64,000 nt of DNA from contig NC_069086.1 in the NCBI RefSeq assembly GCF_947172395.1, positions 8,402,501 to 8,466,500 on the forward strand, in the 5' to 3' direction. The notes beneath the pieces were generated by a model. It was not told the DNA's origin, searched no databases, and saw only the letters and a list, made by a program, of their open reading frames with translations. The translations under genes were made by a program, and so were the position numbers. Positions within the stretch are counted from its first letter, which is position 1. Each line of letters opens with the position of its first letter. Source of the DNA: Bicyclus anynana. Lineage: Eukaryota > Arthropoda > Insecta > Lepidoptera > Nymphalidae. Positions 10,306 to 20,978 of the stretch are shown piece by piece.

Positions 10306-11517
10306 TCACAAACAAGGTCCACGAAAACGCAATGCTATATCAGGTTGATCTGAAAAAAGACCATCGATTCCAGCTTCAACAAACTTTTGCAGCTCCCCTG
10401 TCAAATCTCCTCTGGCTTCTTTTAAAGGGTTGTCGCTTTGGAATTCTTTAGGAAGAAACGTGTTTTCAGCACGGAATGTATAAGGGTGCACTTTTAGCCC
10501 AACAGCATGAGCATCAGCGACAAAGCTTGTTGGGTCTCCTAAGCTGTTATCTTCATTGCGGGGAATAATATAGCTTTTGTCAGGTCCTACTGCAGATGCG
10601 TATTTTGCAACTTCTGCTAGTCCTTCTGGTGTGGACATGTTGCCATAAGTAATATCAGCTCCAAGCAAAACTTGGTCAGCAGGTTGTAGAGATTTGCTGT
10701 CGTATAGCTGCAACAGTCTGAGATTTGTAATTCTCTTAAGTTCTTTTAAATTATTTATTTCAAATGATTGAATATAAACTGGAGCATCAGAATCACGGTA
10801 TCCATTCTGATGAAAAGTGTTAACAACTAGCTCTTCCATTGGTAATCCTAACTTTTTGAAATGGCTACTATGTTTGATCTCGGGATAAATACCGATGGTT
10901 CTCCGTTGGCTGATTTGTAAACTTTTTACCAGATCAATGATTTCCTGAAATGTTAACACTTGAAACGCACCGTCCATTCGTGCATTACCTGGTCTTGTGT
11001 CTGGAATCCGTTCGATTGCTCTCAAAGATTTGATTTCCGCTAAGGTAAAATCTTCAGTAAACCAACCACTCACTGCGTTACTGTCAATTGTTTGTGTCCG
11101 GTAACGGTCTGCAAACTCTGTGCGATTAGCGACGTCTGTTGTCAATCCCAATTCATTGTCGTGTCTTGATATCAGCTGTCCGTCCTTAGTCATCACAAGG
11201 TCAGGTTCAACGTAATCAGCACCCATCGTGATTGCTAATGCGTAAGAACCAAGTGTGTGTTCCGGTGCATAGCCGCTTGCACCTCGGTGCGCTATAATGA
11301 CAGGGGAACACGAATCAGGACCACGGTCATTTGATTGAAACTTTCCAGTTGTCGATTTTGCCGGAGTTGCAACCACTATTGCCACTATTCCAATTGCCAG
11401 AAGCGCCAAAACACCAGCAAAACTCAACATTTTTGTGTTGATCTGCAATTTAAAAATAGGAAAATTATTATTTGCTTAACTTACAAAACATAAAATAGAA
11501 CGTACCTGAATATTCAT
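10306..11517 (-). CDS. Glycerophosphodiester phosphodiesterase, bacterial GlpQ type, copy 2 (spliced)
   Basis: The main exon (11,442-10,306) encodes the GDPD domain with all key residues: the HR pair in AHRGASGY, EHT, EPDL, SRHDN and YPEIK. A strongly hydrophobic stretch (MLSFAGVLALLAIGIVAIVV) near the N-terminus is a signal peptide or signal anchor. No ATG heads the extended frame, but just upstream is a GT-AG intron of 63 bp (11,505-11,443; TTCAG then gtacg, and attgcag then ATCAAC). A first exon of four codons (ATGAATATTCAG, 11,517-11,506) joins it in frame, giving about 382 residues. The alternative start is the internal ATG at 11,430, which needs only the main exon as coding sequence. 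Domain architecture and flanks match copy 1 downstream. A poly(A) signal is weak: ATTAAA variants occur about 70-100 nt after the stop. The bacterial-type enzyme with a eukaryotic intron indicates an established host gene. Confidence 0.9.
11443..11505 (-). other. Predicted 63-bp intron in GDPD copy 2
   Basis: The donor is CAG/gtacgt and the acceptor follows a T-rich stretch as ttgcag/ATC. Removing it keeps one frame from ATG through the GDPD domain. The size is near the minimum for insect introns. Confidence 0.65.
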
Positions 11518-13096
11518 AACTAGAATTATTTTACGCTCTACTCGCTCGAAACAATAAATGATTTTATGTAAAGCATTAGGTATGCTTAAAAACTATTTTT
11601 ATTTAAATAGAAATCCTTGAAGATGTTACGATCACGTTTTCTAGCCGTCTAGTAACTTTAAAGTAGGTAATTGGATGAAGTACCTACTTTGTAATTATGT
11701 AGTCAAAGAATATTATCTGAGTGAACAAAACTGTCTTAGTATTTAAGCTGACACAATAATATGTTTATTATATTAAATAAAGTACTAACAAACGGATAAC
11801 GTAATGATAACAAAGAGATCGTAAGTTAACAGATAATTACATAAAACTTAGCATAAATGATGTGCTACCTACCTATCTATGTAAAACACTTTCTCTTTAA
11901 TTCATGTTTAATGACTTTAGTACGTTATTACTACTCAATACAGCGGTGTTAATGCGATTATTTAAGTCTAGTAACTTACTTGAAATCCAATAAAAAAAAA
12001 CGAATATAAACTAAGTAAATAATAACTTACCGATTTGAACACAAGCACTGTGTATCGTAACTTTAGAGAAATAAAGATTCACGAACTCTTGACATTTAAA
12101 AACCTGTCCACATGTAACAGTTACAGCCAAGCAGTAAATTGTTAATGAAATTATTTCAATCTTTACTACTTTGACGTGAATAAAACCGTCTGATAGACAA
12201 CAATACTTATGTCCAAATGAAAAGGAAGTAACTATCAAGAGGCACGAGGAAATCACAGCGATACTTACGTCGATATTTTCCGGTTCATAACATTGAATAT
12301 CTTTATCGTATGAAGCAGGTAATTAGGCATCTAGTTTATTCATAAATTACATCTTTTTTGAATACGGATTCGTGAGTAGGCACCATATGTACACGTAGGT
12401 ATTAGGTTATATGGTTATTTAATTCTATTAAGGCTAAAATTATATTAGGTTTAACTTTTTTTGGAACAAATCTCATTTTGAAGTAGGTATAATAAAACAA
12501 TAATGTTGTCAAATCTAATTATTATCACTTATTTTCGCATTAAACTTGACATCTCAGCTTAGGTAGCACGAGGTAGTATTTTAGGTCGAAACTATTAGAC
12601 ATTTTGAAAAATTCCATGGCCTCATTTTACTGGTATTCTATTATTTCATGTTACACCTACACTGATCGTGATCAACAACGGCTATCTTTAAACCTAGTTA
12701 ACATTTTAACAGTAAGTAAAAAATTTGAAAAACTGTAACTTGATTAGGCAATTACGGAAATAGGAAAGGACTAAAAAGGTAAGAATGGAAAGAAATTGGA
12801 TAAAAACTATTTTTTATACAGTCTACTATAATTATTTTTATTTACCTATTATGGTTAGTTTGTAGGTACGGTACATGTCGTTGTTTTGTTTAATTAATTA
12901 GGTATCTTTTACTTTTTTGTTACAAAGAGTTCAATGACATTTTTATTTAAATTGTAATTTCTTTATTGACTGTACTTACAACATACTGATAAGGCTGGAT
13001 AGTTAAGTGGTGCATGACAGATAAGTATCGAATTATTCTCACGTAGGTACTCGTATCAACTAGAATACCGAGTTTTTGATTAGAAAATATTAGCTA
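11518..13096. other. AT-rich non-coding DNA upstream of the GDPD genes
   Basis: No repeat or gene is recognised. Two strong minus-strand donor-like sites are present, one near 12,025-12,035 (AAATCG/gtaagt) and one near 12,265-12,275 (ATCGAC/gtaagt), each preceded by non-repetitive sequence. They could belong to alternative 5' non-coding exons of GDPD copy 2, but no evidence beyond the motifs exists. An open frame of 81 codons at 12,011-12,256 has no family features. Confidence 0.4.
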
Positions 13097-13248
13097 CTAG
13101 CTGACGCCGCGCGGTTTCACCCGCGTGGTTCCCGTTCCCTTAAGAATACGGGGATAATATATGTTCCTCGATAAATGTGCTATCCTGAGATTAGCGCGTT
13201 CAATCAAACAAACAAACGAACTCTTCAGCTTTATAATATTAGTATAGA
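13097..13248 (-). mobile_element. Short non-autonomous Helitron-like element (TC...CTAG family 1)
   Basis: On the minus strand it begins TCTATACTAATATTATAAAG and ends GGCGTCAGCTAG, with the GC-rich GGTGAAACCGCGCGGCGTC near the 3' end. Terminal TC and CTAG with no duplication are Helitron features. It matches the copies at 25,718, 26,732, 38,504 and 41,284. At 152 bp it is internally shortened. Confidence 0.78.
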
Positions 13249-13311
13249 CTAGTAATACGTTATACACAAACGAGTACCTACCATTCCATACCATATAAAT
13301 ACGAGTATGAA

Positions 13312-13510
13312 ATCAGTGATAGCCCAGTGGATATGACCTCTGCCGTCGATTCTGAGAGTGTAGGTTCGAAACCGGTCCAGGACATGCCCCTCATCTTAAA
13401 ATGGCTGGTAACTTTTCAGTTATGTGCATTTTAAGAAATTGAATATCACGTGTCTCAAACTGTGAAGGAAACACTTCGTAAGGAAACCTGCATATCTAAG
13501 AATTTTCTCA
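13312..13510 (+). mobile_element. tRNA-derived SINE (family B), 5' part
   Basis: It starts with the tRNA-like head (GTGATAGCCCAGTGGATATG, then a B-box-like GTAGGTTCGAAACCGG) and continues through ATTTTAAGAAATTGAATATC. It ends abruptly at TTTTCTGCC and is diverged from the complete copies (43,930; 59,468). Confidence 0.75.
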
Positions 13511-13522
13511 ATTTTCTGCCAA

Positions 13523-13580
13523 TGAAAAACTCAATCGGCTCAGCCGGGGTTCGACCCCAGGACCTCCGTCATGTAAATTA
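13523..13580 (-). mobile_element. SINE family A fragment
   Basis: A short antisense piece of the family A head: on plus it reads CTCAATCGGCTCAGCCGGGG then ACCCCAGGACCTCCGTC. It is joined directly to the family B fragment. Confidence 0.65.
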
Positions 13581-14654
13581 TTATAACTTTACCTTGCCAC
13601 CTTACCATGGTCAAGCTAGTCCCTTGGGAACGTTTTTTATGCAAATAAGCTCGTGTTTGACCATGATCTAACATGATAGATGTAGATACAGTCTAAGATG
13701 GGAAACGCTTGCCTAGAAGTTGCCTATTCACTCTTATTTTAAAGATACCCAAGTTATAAGACTCAGGAAACAGAGACTTGGGTATACCAGGGGCTTAGCT
13801 ACCGGCGTATCAACTGTGTCAATGATACGGGGCTCCCGGAATACAGAGGCCCTAAGGATTTCGATGGTACAGGTACGGATATCAGTCTTGTCATTATTGC
13901 CTATAAGAAGTTTTAGAAAAATTTTAATCGCCTTCTTTTCACAACTTTAGATGATTTAATTTGTTGAAAATAAAGTCAAGATAGGGTATATTTATTTTGA
14001 TCTGTTACTAACTGAATATACGTATCAAGAAGAAAGTAATAACTAGCTAGCATTTGTGTTTCATAAGTGAGAAATATTTACTCTAAATTTTCCCCTAACT
14101 AATCTTAATACAATGCCCCTCTATAGCATGCTACGCCACTATTCCAAACTCTAGCCGTGCGTATAAGAAAAGAAGACGAAGATCTTCATAGATGGATGGA
14201 TAGAAGAAGATGGATCTACATAGATAGGTATACATAATCAGCAATGAAACGTGTGATTCCCGTGTGACCGTTTAGGTAACGGATAAGATACAAAAATCAA
14301 AAGCACGTGTATCGTGATAATCATACGACTTGTTATACCTACTTATATTTATCTGTATCACAGAAAACATGTCTGTACCTACTTACTCGACTGTATCGAT
14401 GAATACTCTAGCGTCGCTGTAAGCCTTGAGGTTTAGGTAAGAGATTAATATATTAGCAGTTTAGATTGCAGCTCGATTATGCTAGCCACTATCAATAAGC
14501 CTACATGCGTGCAGCGCTATCGGTTTGGCATGCAATAAAACTGATGTGTTGATCGCGATGTGCATGACATGCCGATCGTTTTGACCGAAGATTTTGTATG
14601 ACAAATGTGTTTGCCGCAATTTAACTAGGCAACCTATTTGCAATTCACTGTGAA
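13581..14654. other. Non-coding DNA without recognised features
   Basis: Intermediate AT content. No gene, RNA or repeat is recognised. Short open frames here lack any domain features. Confidence 0.4.
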
Positions 14655-15015
14655 CATTATTAATCCCCGACGCAAAAGAAAAGGTGTTATAAGTTTGTCG
14701 TGTCTGTTTGCCTGTCTGTCTATCTGTGGTTAAAGGCACTATAACTTCCGAACGGATGAAGCTATTTAAAATCAATTTGAAAGGTGACTTATGTGCGAGT
14801 GTTCTTAAATATGTTTGATGAAAATCGGTTGAGCCGTTTACAAGGGGGTTTTGGGGGATGAAAGTGCAAAGAATAACCGAATATCTGCAAATATACTCGA
14901 GTGCAAATATTCACAAATGAAAGCGCACTGAAAGAGAATATTGGTGACATTATCGAGAGTGTTATTAATAATTTCATGACCTTCGGGGGTTTTCAAAATT
15001 TTCAATTTTATGTTA
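14655..15015 (+). repeat. Dispersed repeat with (CTGT)n and 'CCGAACGGATGAA' motif
   Basis: It contains TTTGTCGTGTCTGTTTGCC, ACTTCCGAACGGATGAAGC and TTGAAAGGTGACTTATGTG followed by TGTTTGATGAAAATCGGTTG, a combination I recognise from dispersed non-coding repeats in Lepidoptera. Boundaries are approximate and the class is not established. Confidence 0.5.
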
Positions 15016-16442
15016 TCTATCATTTATTTTATATCACTAATGAATGAGTGTATGTATTTCTAATGCCGGATCTTAGATCGTATACATCTACGTTGTAACG
15101 TAGACATAGAAAGTGTCTATGTACCTAAACTGAAATTTACGTAGCGACTAGTAGGTATCTATCTACTCCTGCTTACGTTTATTGAAAAAGAGTGCTTACT
15201 TCCCTAGATGCACAACAAAGCCCCTGTGTGTTGACATAGAGATTTGATATGCTAGGGTTGTCTCTTTATGGTTGATTTTTTTTAAATTACCTACCATGTT
15301 TATTCTATTCGTTATTTTACTTTGGTTACTATTAATAAATTACCTGGGTACTTACCTATATGTATATTATTTAATTTTATGTACAAAACATTTTTAATTT
15401 TATTTAATTAAGGAAACTTTTTCCAACACAATAGAATGACAAAGAAAACGCTAAATTGTCGTCGTCATCATTATAGCTTGGCAATTTTGTTCGTAGCAAT
15501 CCCGAAGTTCCGCGCGGGCCGGGGGGCGTGTAACGATGATGATTAAAAACCCACGACTGATGCACGTCACTTCCCGGCACGCACGATTTCACACCCGCGC
15601 AGTCTTTCCCCCTGTAGCCCGCATATCATGGGAGTGTTATCAGCGAACTAGCTAGATTATATTTCTTAATATCGAAATTAAACTATTTTATTTTTTTACT
15701 TATTATTTTTTCATCTGAGCACGTTGACTAGGTTCCTCGAGTGTTTTAGTTTTAATAATCGTGGATCCTGGTAAGCATCCTGGACAACAACGACTCTGAA
15801 AAGACTTTCTAAATCGTTGAGTCGTTACTAATTATAATCGTTGGTGTACTAATCTCGAAATATTCATAAAATACTAAATCAACAATTAAAGTTGATCGTT
15901 GGTATTTATAAATCACGTATTCTCACAACTGAAAACCCTAGAGGGCTTTAAAAGATCCCCCGCCGCTGGATCCCTTGCAAAATTCGTTTGTTTTTTCCAC
16001 CTACCCTCCGCGGCATTGTCTAATCCGAGCAGATCGAATTAATAAAGTTTGTCGTTTATCATTATCGTAAGCTGCGAATACGGAATTAGACATTGATTAC
16101 AGCAAGGGTGAATGGGTGACTTTATTAGCTGGAAGATTTACTGTTGAATAAAAAAGTTGATTATTTTCTGCTTAGGAGCGCCTGTGGAAACCAATAACGT
16201 GACCCCAGTCAGTAATGCTCGGTAAACAATGCGTCATTTTCGAAATAATTAAATTCATTTTGGAAGGAATATTATTATTTTTTTAATATAGAACCAACTT
16301 GTAAGTTGGAGTTTACATAATTATTATAGATACTTACATAATTATTATATTGTTACAAAAACATACATTACAGCCGGTTAAAAATGAGTTGCTTATCGTC
16401 AGTCTTGCTAAAACTCAAAGCATTTGACGGGTTTAAATATTA
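15016..16442. other. Non-coding DNA with a GC-rich island at 15,480-15,640
   Basis: Mostly AT-rich and free of recognised repeats. At 15,480-15,640 the composition turns GC-rich (GCGCGGGCCGGGGGGCGTG, CACTTCCCGGCACGCACG), and at 15,950-16,150 there is complex sequence with TAAT-type and GATA-type words. These look more like regulatory DNA than repeat, but no protein frame or RNA is visible. Confidence 0.4.
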
Positions 16443-16540
16443 ACACACTAATATTATAAAAGCGAAAGTTTGTGTGTAAGTTTGTATGTTTGTTCCTGCT
16501 TTGCGCTGCGGCTACTGATTTGGCTGAAATTTGGAATGAA

Positions 16541-16864
16541 AAAATTTTAATAAAAAAAATTCAACCGACTTCCAACTCAAAAATTAACCTAAACTAAAAA
16601 GCAAAAAATAACATCTTACCTATGTGCTACCTTCTGATCAGTTTGAAGGCGGTGCCAAGCCAGTGATGTTTTAATTTAAGCCGTTTAAATTACAAAGTTT
16701 CTTTGTTTCTTTCAGAAACGGCTTTAATTAAAACATTACACTGGATTGGCACCGCCTTCAAACTGATCAGAAGGTAGCACATAGGTAAGATGTTATTTTT
16801 TGCTTTTTAGTTTAGGTTAATTTTTGAGTTGGAAGTCGGTTGAATTTTTTTTATTAAAATTTTT
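16541..16864. repeat. Long inverted repeat (about 145-bp arms, about 27-bp loop)
   Basis: The arm at 16,541-16,686 is repeated in reverse complement at 16,714-16,864. The outer 115-120 bp look identical (it includes CAACCGACTTCCAACTC and ACCTTCTGATCAGTTTGAAG). The loop-proximal 25 bp differ by a few changes. A transcript through it would fold into a very long hairpin. The outer part of the arm also recurs near 17,885 (TTTGGAAGTCGGTTAAA), which looks like the right border of the inserted element. Confidence 0.85.
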
Positions 16865-17059
16865 ATTTTTTAATTTTTAGTGTTAGCACACCTACTGAGT
16901 ATGAACAAAAATTAATAAGCAATTAGTTGAAACGTTTCTTATGATAAGTATCTAGGTCCTACAATCCCAATTTTAAAAATACTACCTTAACTCATATACA
17001 AAATTTCACTCCCCCTTTATCCACTCGTAATATGAATATTCAGAAAAACGTGAAAGGTG

Positions 17060-17600
17060 ACTGTCCTCCGTCTTCATCACCAGACCCCCTATGCAGTCAC
17101 AATCCATATGGTTGGAAAGTTCTCATCCAATCAAGTCCAAACACAAGGTCAAGGAACCGTCGAGGAGTTCCCTTAACTCTCCTTCATCTTCGTCACCAGA
17201 CCCCTAATACAGTCACAACCTATCCAGATGGAAAGTTCTCATCAATACAAAATTATCAAGTCAAAACACAAGGTAGCTACTGTGAACCGTCGAGGAGTTC
17301 CCTTAACAATCCTTCGTCTTCATCACCAGACCCCTAATACAGTCACAACCCATCTAGGTGGAAAGTTCTCATCAATACAAATTTATCAAGTCCAAACACA
17401 AGGTAGCTACTGTGAACCGTTGAGGAGTTCTCTTAACTGTCCTTCGTCTTCATCATCAGACCCTTAATACAGTCACAACCCATCCAGGTGGAAAGTTCTC
17501 ATCAATACAAATAAATCAAGCCCAAACAAAAGGTACCAGCTGTAAATCGTTGACGAGTTCCATCGTCTGTGTTTCGGCTCCATCATCAGACCAACTCCAG
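17060..17600 (+). repeat. Minisatellite, about 4-5 units of 116-131 bp
   Basis: Units begin near 17,066, 17,182, 17,311, 17,440 and 17,571, with the shared words TCTTCATCACCAGACCCC, AATACAGTCACAACCCATC, GGTGGAAAGTTCTCATC and CCGTCGAGGAGTTCCC. Short open frames run through the units only because the repeat unit lacks stops. It lies inside the nested element. Confidence 0.85.
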
Positions 17601-17817
17601 ACCTTCATAAAATTGTAGTGGTTTAAAATACCTTATGGAAACATTAACAAACGCACTAGCCGTCCCTACGATTTTTGAAAGTTCCCCTCGATTTCTCCAG
17701 GATACCATCATCAGATCCTGACATGAAAAAAATGGGACCACCCTGGAATCAAACCCTTCGAAACGAAAAAAAAATTTTCAAAATCGGTCCACAAATGACG
17801 GAATTATCGCTGGACAT

Positions 17818-17821
<4 letters not shown>

Positions 17822-17848
<27 letters not shown>
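17822..17848 (+). repeat. A27 homopolymer in the nested element
   Basis: Twenty-seven A residues, followed by CATACATACAGCCGAACG and the right border GGAGGTT-type sequence in reverse (CCTCCTCCTTTTTGGAAGTC). It could be a tail, but the element also has inverted borders, so its class is unclear. Confidence 0.7.
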
Positions 17849-18025
17849 CATACATACAGCCGAACGTAGAACCTCCTCCTTTTTGGAAGTCGGTTAAATA
17901 GATTTTTTTCTGGATTAACAAATTGGCTTTTCATTCCAAGAAACATCATAGTTCCCGCGGGATTTGTTAAAAACTGAATTCCACGAGAACGAAGTCGCGG
18001 GCGTCCGCTAGTAATATACCTATAT

Positions 18026-18120
18026 TCATCATCATCATCATCCACCACCCTTAATCGGCTCACTGAAGAGCAAGAGTCTCTTCTGAGAATGAGAAGGGTT
18101 AGGCGTTAGTACACCAATCC
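18026..18120 (-). mobile_element. SINE family B, 3' fragment
   Basis: The antisense of the family B 3' end: TCATCATCATCATCC, TTAATCGGCTCACTGAAGAG and AGTCTCTTCTGAGAATGAG. Confidence 0.6.
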
Positions 18121-18731
18121 CTCGATATGAAGTTATTGAGGCTACTTTAGATGCCATAGAATTTACAAAAAAGGAGATTTTTCGAAACTTGGGAATATGA
18201 ACTAAACCAGGCAATTGTAGCGAAACTATATAAAAGTAAGTGTTGTTTGTGTTCTCAACTGCTGTTGAGTTACTAATAAGTGTTATGGTGTTATTTTCGT
18301 AATTAATTTAATTTGATATCCACACACCAACAGTTGTGTTGTACTCTATCAACAAAATGTTGTGTTTAACTCTTACTTACTTAAATCTAGTTCCCACAGC
18401 CGCAGTGTCAAAGTGGTTGCGGATATTCAATAACATCCCCTAATGAAATTGTACGAATATCTCCCTGAGGAGTCTCTTAACGCGTACCCTTCTATAGGGC
18501 TCTAATTTCATTGTCCCTAACCAGACATAAAACATAATAAATTGAATGAAAATTTAGATAAGTTGATATTTTGGTGTAGCAATAAGTAATTTTATTTGAT
18601 AATAAATAATATTTGAATTAAATATTTGAGTTAAATATTTGACTGTAGTTAACAGGTCATTCATTATTAATTCACGTTAATTATTTAGCTTATTTAATAT
18701 ACTCCTTCATAATCAATGACGTATGTAATAC
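18121..18731. other. AT-rich non-coding stretch
   Basis: No gene or repeat is recognised. Confidence 0.4.
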
Positions 18732-18882
18732 ATTACAGCCAGTTTCTTCATGTAAAGCTAAAGTAACAGTAAAAGTAGTTTATGTAGTAAAGAAGACTTT
18801 ATTTTTCCGTGATTAAGACCGTCACTTTTGCTTTATGACGTTACTTTGACTGTTACTTACGATGAAGAAACTGGCCGTAATT
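18732..18882. mobile_element. MITE with about 45-bp terminal inverted repeats
   Basis: The left end ATTACAGCCAGTTTCTTCAT and the reverse complement of the right end, ATTACGGCCAGTTTCTTCAT, match closely and continue with AAGTAACAGT and AAAGTA. The whole unit is about 150 bp with no coding content. Confidence 0.75.
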
Positions 18883-20698
18883 CATGACACGTCTATATTG
18901 GAACGGCATGGCACGTCATGAAACCATAACATAACGCCTCTAGCTACACAACGTAGACTCTGTGTAGCTAGAGACAATAGGCAATCAGAAAATTGTAGCG
19001 TAAAAAGTTTCCTTTTGTAGACGTATAGACTTATTGATAAAGGATTTCTAGAAAGTCTTACTATAAGGGAAATGGGAGGGAGAACTTTGTATGAAACTGT
19101 TAATTTTTTTTTAAATAGACAGCATTGACTAAGTCGCAGGCGTTTTATAGTTTAATATAAAGCTCCATATACTTATTTCTTTTACTTTTCTCTGACATCA
19201 ACTACGAGTAGTTTGCATTCGTTATATTTTGATTCATTATTATCCCTACCAACCCGCATTGGGCCAGCGTGGTGGACACAGGACTATTAACCTAACCTCT
19301 CTTATTCTGAAAGGAGACTCGTGCTCAACAGTGAGCTGAGTATGGGTTGTTAATGATGATGGTGATTATCCTTAAAAATTATGTTAATTTTTGGTAATAG
19401 ATAGAAAATCCTGGTAAATAAACAATGTCGGCAATAAATTCTTCGCAGTTAATTAATGTTTGTTAATTTAATTAAACAGGGGTTTCTAAAAATAATATAT
19501 ACACTTGAGGCCATTTCAAATAAATTATTTGATACAGAAGTGATTCGGTTAAGTGGATAATAGGCGGGTTGGTCGTCCAGGGAGGGGCTGGCACGCCTAC
19601 CAATATTGGAGTCCTTTTATTTTTTCCAAAAAGGATCGCTTTTTATTAGTCTGAACAAACATTCCAACTGCTAATTATTATTTATGAAGAATTTATGCAA
19701 TTTCTAAAATAAATAAACATTTTTTCTCCAAAGAATGATGGCAAAAACGGAATTTCTTTTCTGTAATATTTTTCAGTCCCAATTTCTACGAAGATGCTAA
19801 TCCTGAGCTACAGAATAACAAATTTTTCCCGTTCATAAGAAATTAATATAGTTTTACTAGTTAATACATAGAACATTAGTTGTTGTGCCTATCTAATGGT
19901 AGTAGGTTGTTGTAAAATGTGCTAAAATAAACCATTAACTAAACCTATACGATTACATTTAAATACATAAATATAACAGTAATAATGAATAGTTTATTTA
20001 TTTAAAAATTAAATTAAATTATTCAATTTATGAATAAACTATTTAATTTTTGTAGGCTAAATGATAACATCTAAATTTTGCACCTTTACCCCCGTGCAAT
20101 AAATTTTCAAGATTGAGAAGCGAAAATACTATTTTCTGTGATAGTTTGTTAGTCGTAATCTCCTGAAACAAATACATGTAAATAAAAGACATTTTGTAAC
20201 ATTTTTATTACACGCGAAGACAATGTGATAAAGTGAACGGGGTCGAAGGTCGCAACCTTATCAAAAATTAGCTCAAATACTATGTCAGATCAGATTCAAA
20301 ATTACATGGTTAACATAAATTTGACGTATTAGATCTTAAAACAACGTAATTAGAGTTTAAAATGCAAAATTCGAATTTGTATTGCGTATAGGAAGTTCCG
20401 CATACATAAATGTTATTGGAACGAGTAATCAAGTTTACCTATTGGAGCCTGTGATAGCTGGACATGCCTGATGTCTTCTTCTTCGTAGATTCTTCTTTAG
20501 TTTTCGTGAGGCCAGTTGTGAATTAACCAGTAGGTTAAGTAGGCTGGAGCGTAGGGCGGTAGATTTTAGGGGTCGGCAATTTTGACCCAAAAATCTTTCT
20601 CTTCTACAAAAATAAAGAAAATGTAACGATAATTTTATTAATGCGTAAAATGAATGCAATAGCCGCAATCAACATTACATTCCATTTTGGTGGTTTTG
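18883..20698. other. Non-coding DNA with one SINE B 3' fragment
   Basis: A plus-strand SINE B 3' fragment lies at about 19,246-19,372 (ACCCGCATTGGGCCAGCGTG to GGTTGTTAATGATGATGG). A short hairpin at about 18,943-18,978 has CTCTAGCTACACA arms. Sequence around 19,545-19,660 (GGCGGGTTGGTCGTCCAGG) is GC-richer and non-repetitive. The remainder is AT-rich without genes. Confidence 0.45.
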
Positions 20699-20699
20699 A

Positions 20700-20978
20700 A
20701 AGGTAGCTGGTTTCCAGACCCTCAGCAGATCAAGTATTATTATTTTTCAAAGCGTATTTTTTTTAATATGAGGAATCACGTAAACAGTCGCCATCCCAAC
20801 GGCGATCCTTCGAAAAACCTCTATTACCTATAGATCAAACTTTAAGGGTAGCGAAGATTGGCTACCAGACTTGATATAATTTAGAAATTATAAATCCTAA
20901 ACTGACCCGAGCTGGTAATCGAACCTAGAACCTTTTTGTTGATTACCACAACACTACCAACTGCGCCAGAGCAGTCGT
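20700..20978 (-). mobile_element. tRNA-derived SINE (family D)
   Basis: On the minus strand it begins with a tRNA-like head: A-box-like TGGCGCAGTTGGTAGTG and B-box-like GGTTCTAGGTTCGATTACC. A body with TAGCCAATCTTCGCTACC and GGATCGCCGTTGGGATGGC follows. It is not homologous to families A-C beyond the tRNA head. Confidence 0.6.

Larger units (their letters stand above)
16443..18011 (+). mobile_element. Helitron-like element (family 2, GCGGGCGTCCGCTAGT end), split by a nested insertion
   Basis: The left part (16,443-16,545) has ACTAATATTATAAAAGCG, TGTGTGTAAGTTTGTATG and TGGCTGAAATTTGGAATG. The right part (17,898-18,011) has AGATTTTTTTCTGGATTAAC, AGTTCCCGCGGGATTTG and ends GCGGGCGTCCGCTAG. In the copy at 44,396-44,616 these parts are contiguous. 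The 1.35 kb between them is a foreign insertion. Confidence 0.75.

Noticed and set aside
12011..12256. An 81-codon frame upstream of the GDPD genes as a small secreted protein
   Set aside because: Composition is ordinary for AT-rich DNA, no family features are seen and donor-like sites suggest non-coding use if any.
17032..17467. Overlapping serine/proline-rich open frames as a repeat protein
   Set aside because: They arise from the minisatellite unit, which has no stop in these frames; there is no start context or promoter.
17060..17600. Regular repeats as a CRISPR array
   Set aside because: The repeats are contiguous with no unique spacers, and the DNA is from an animal.
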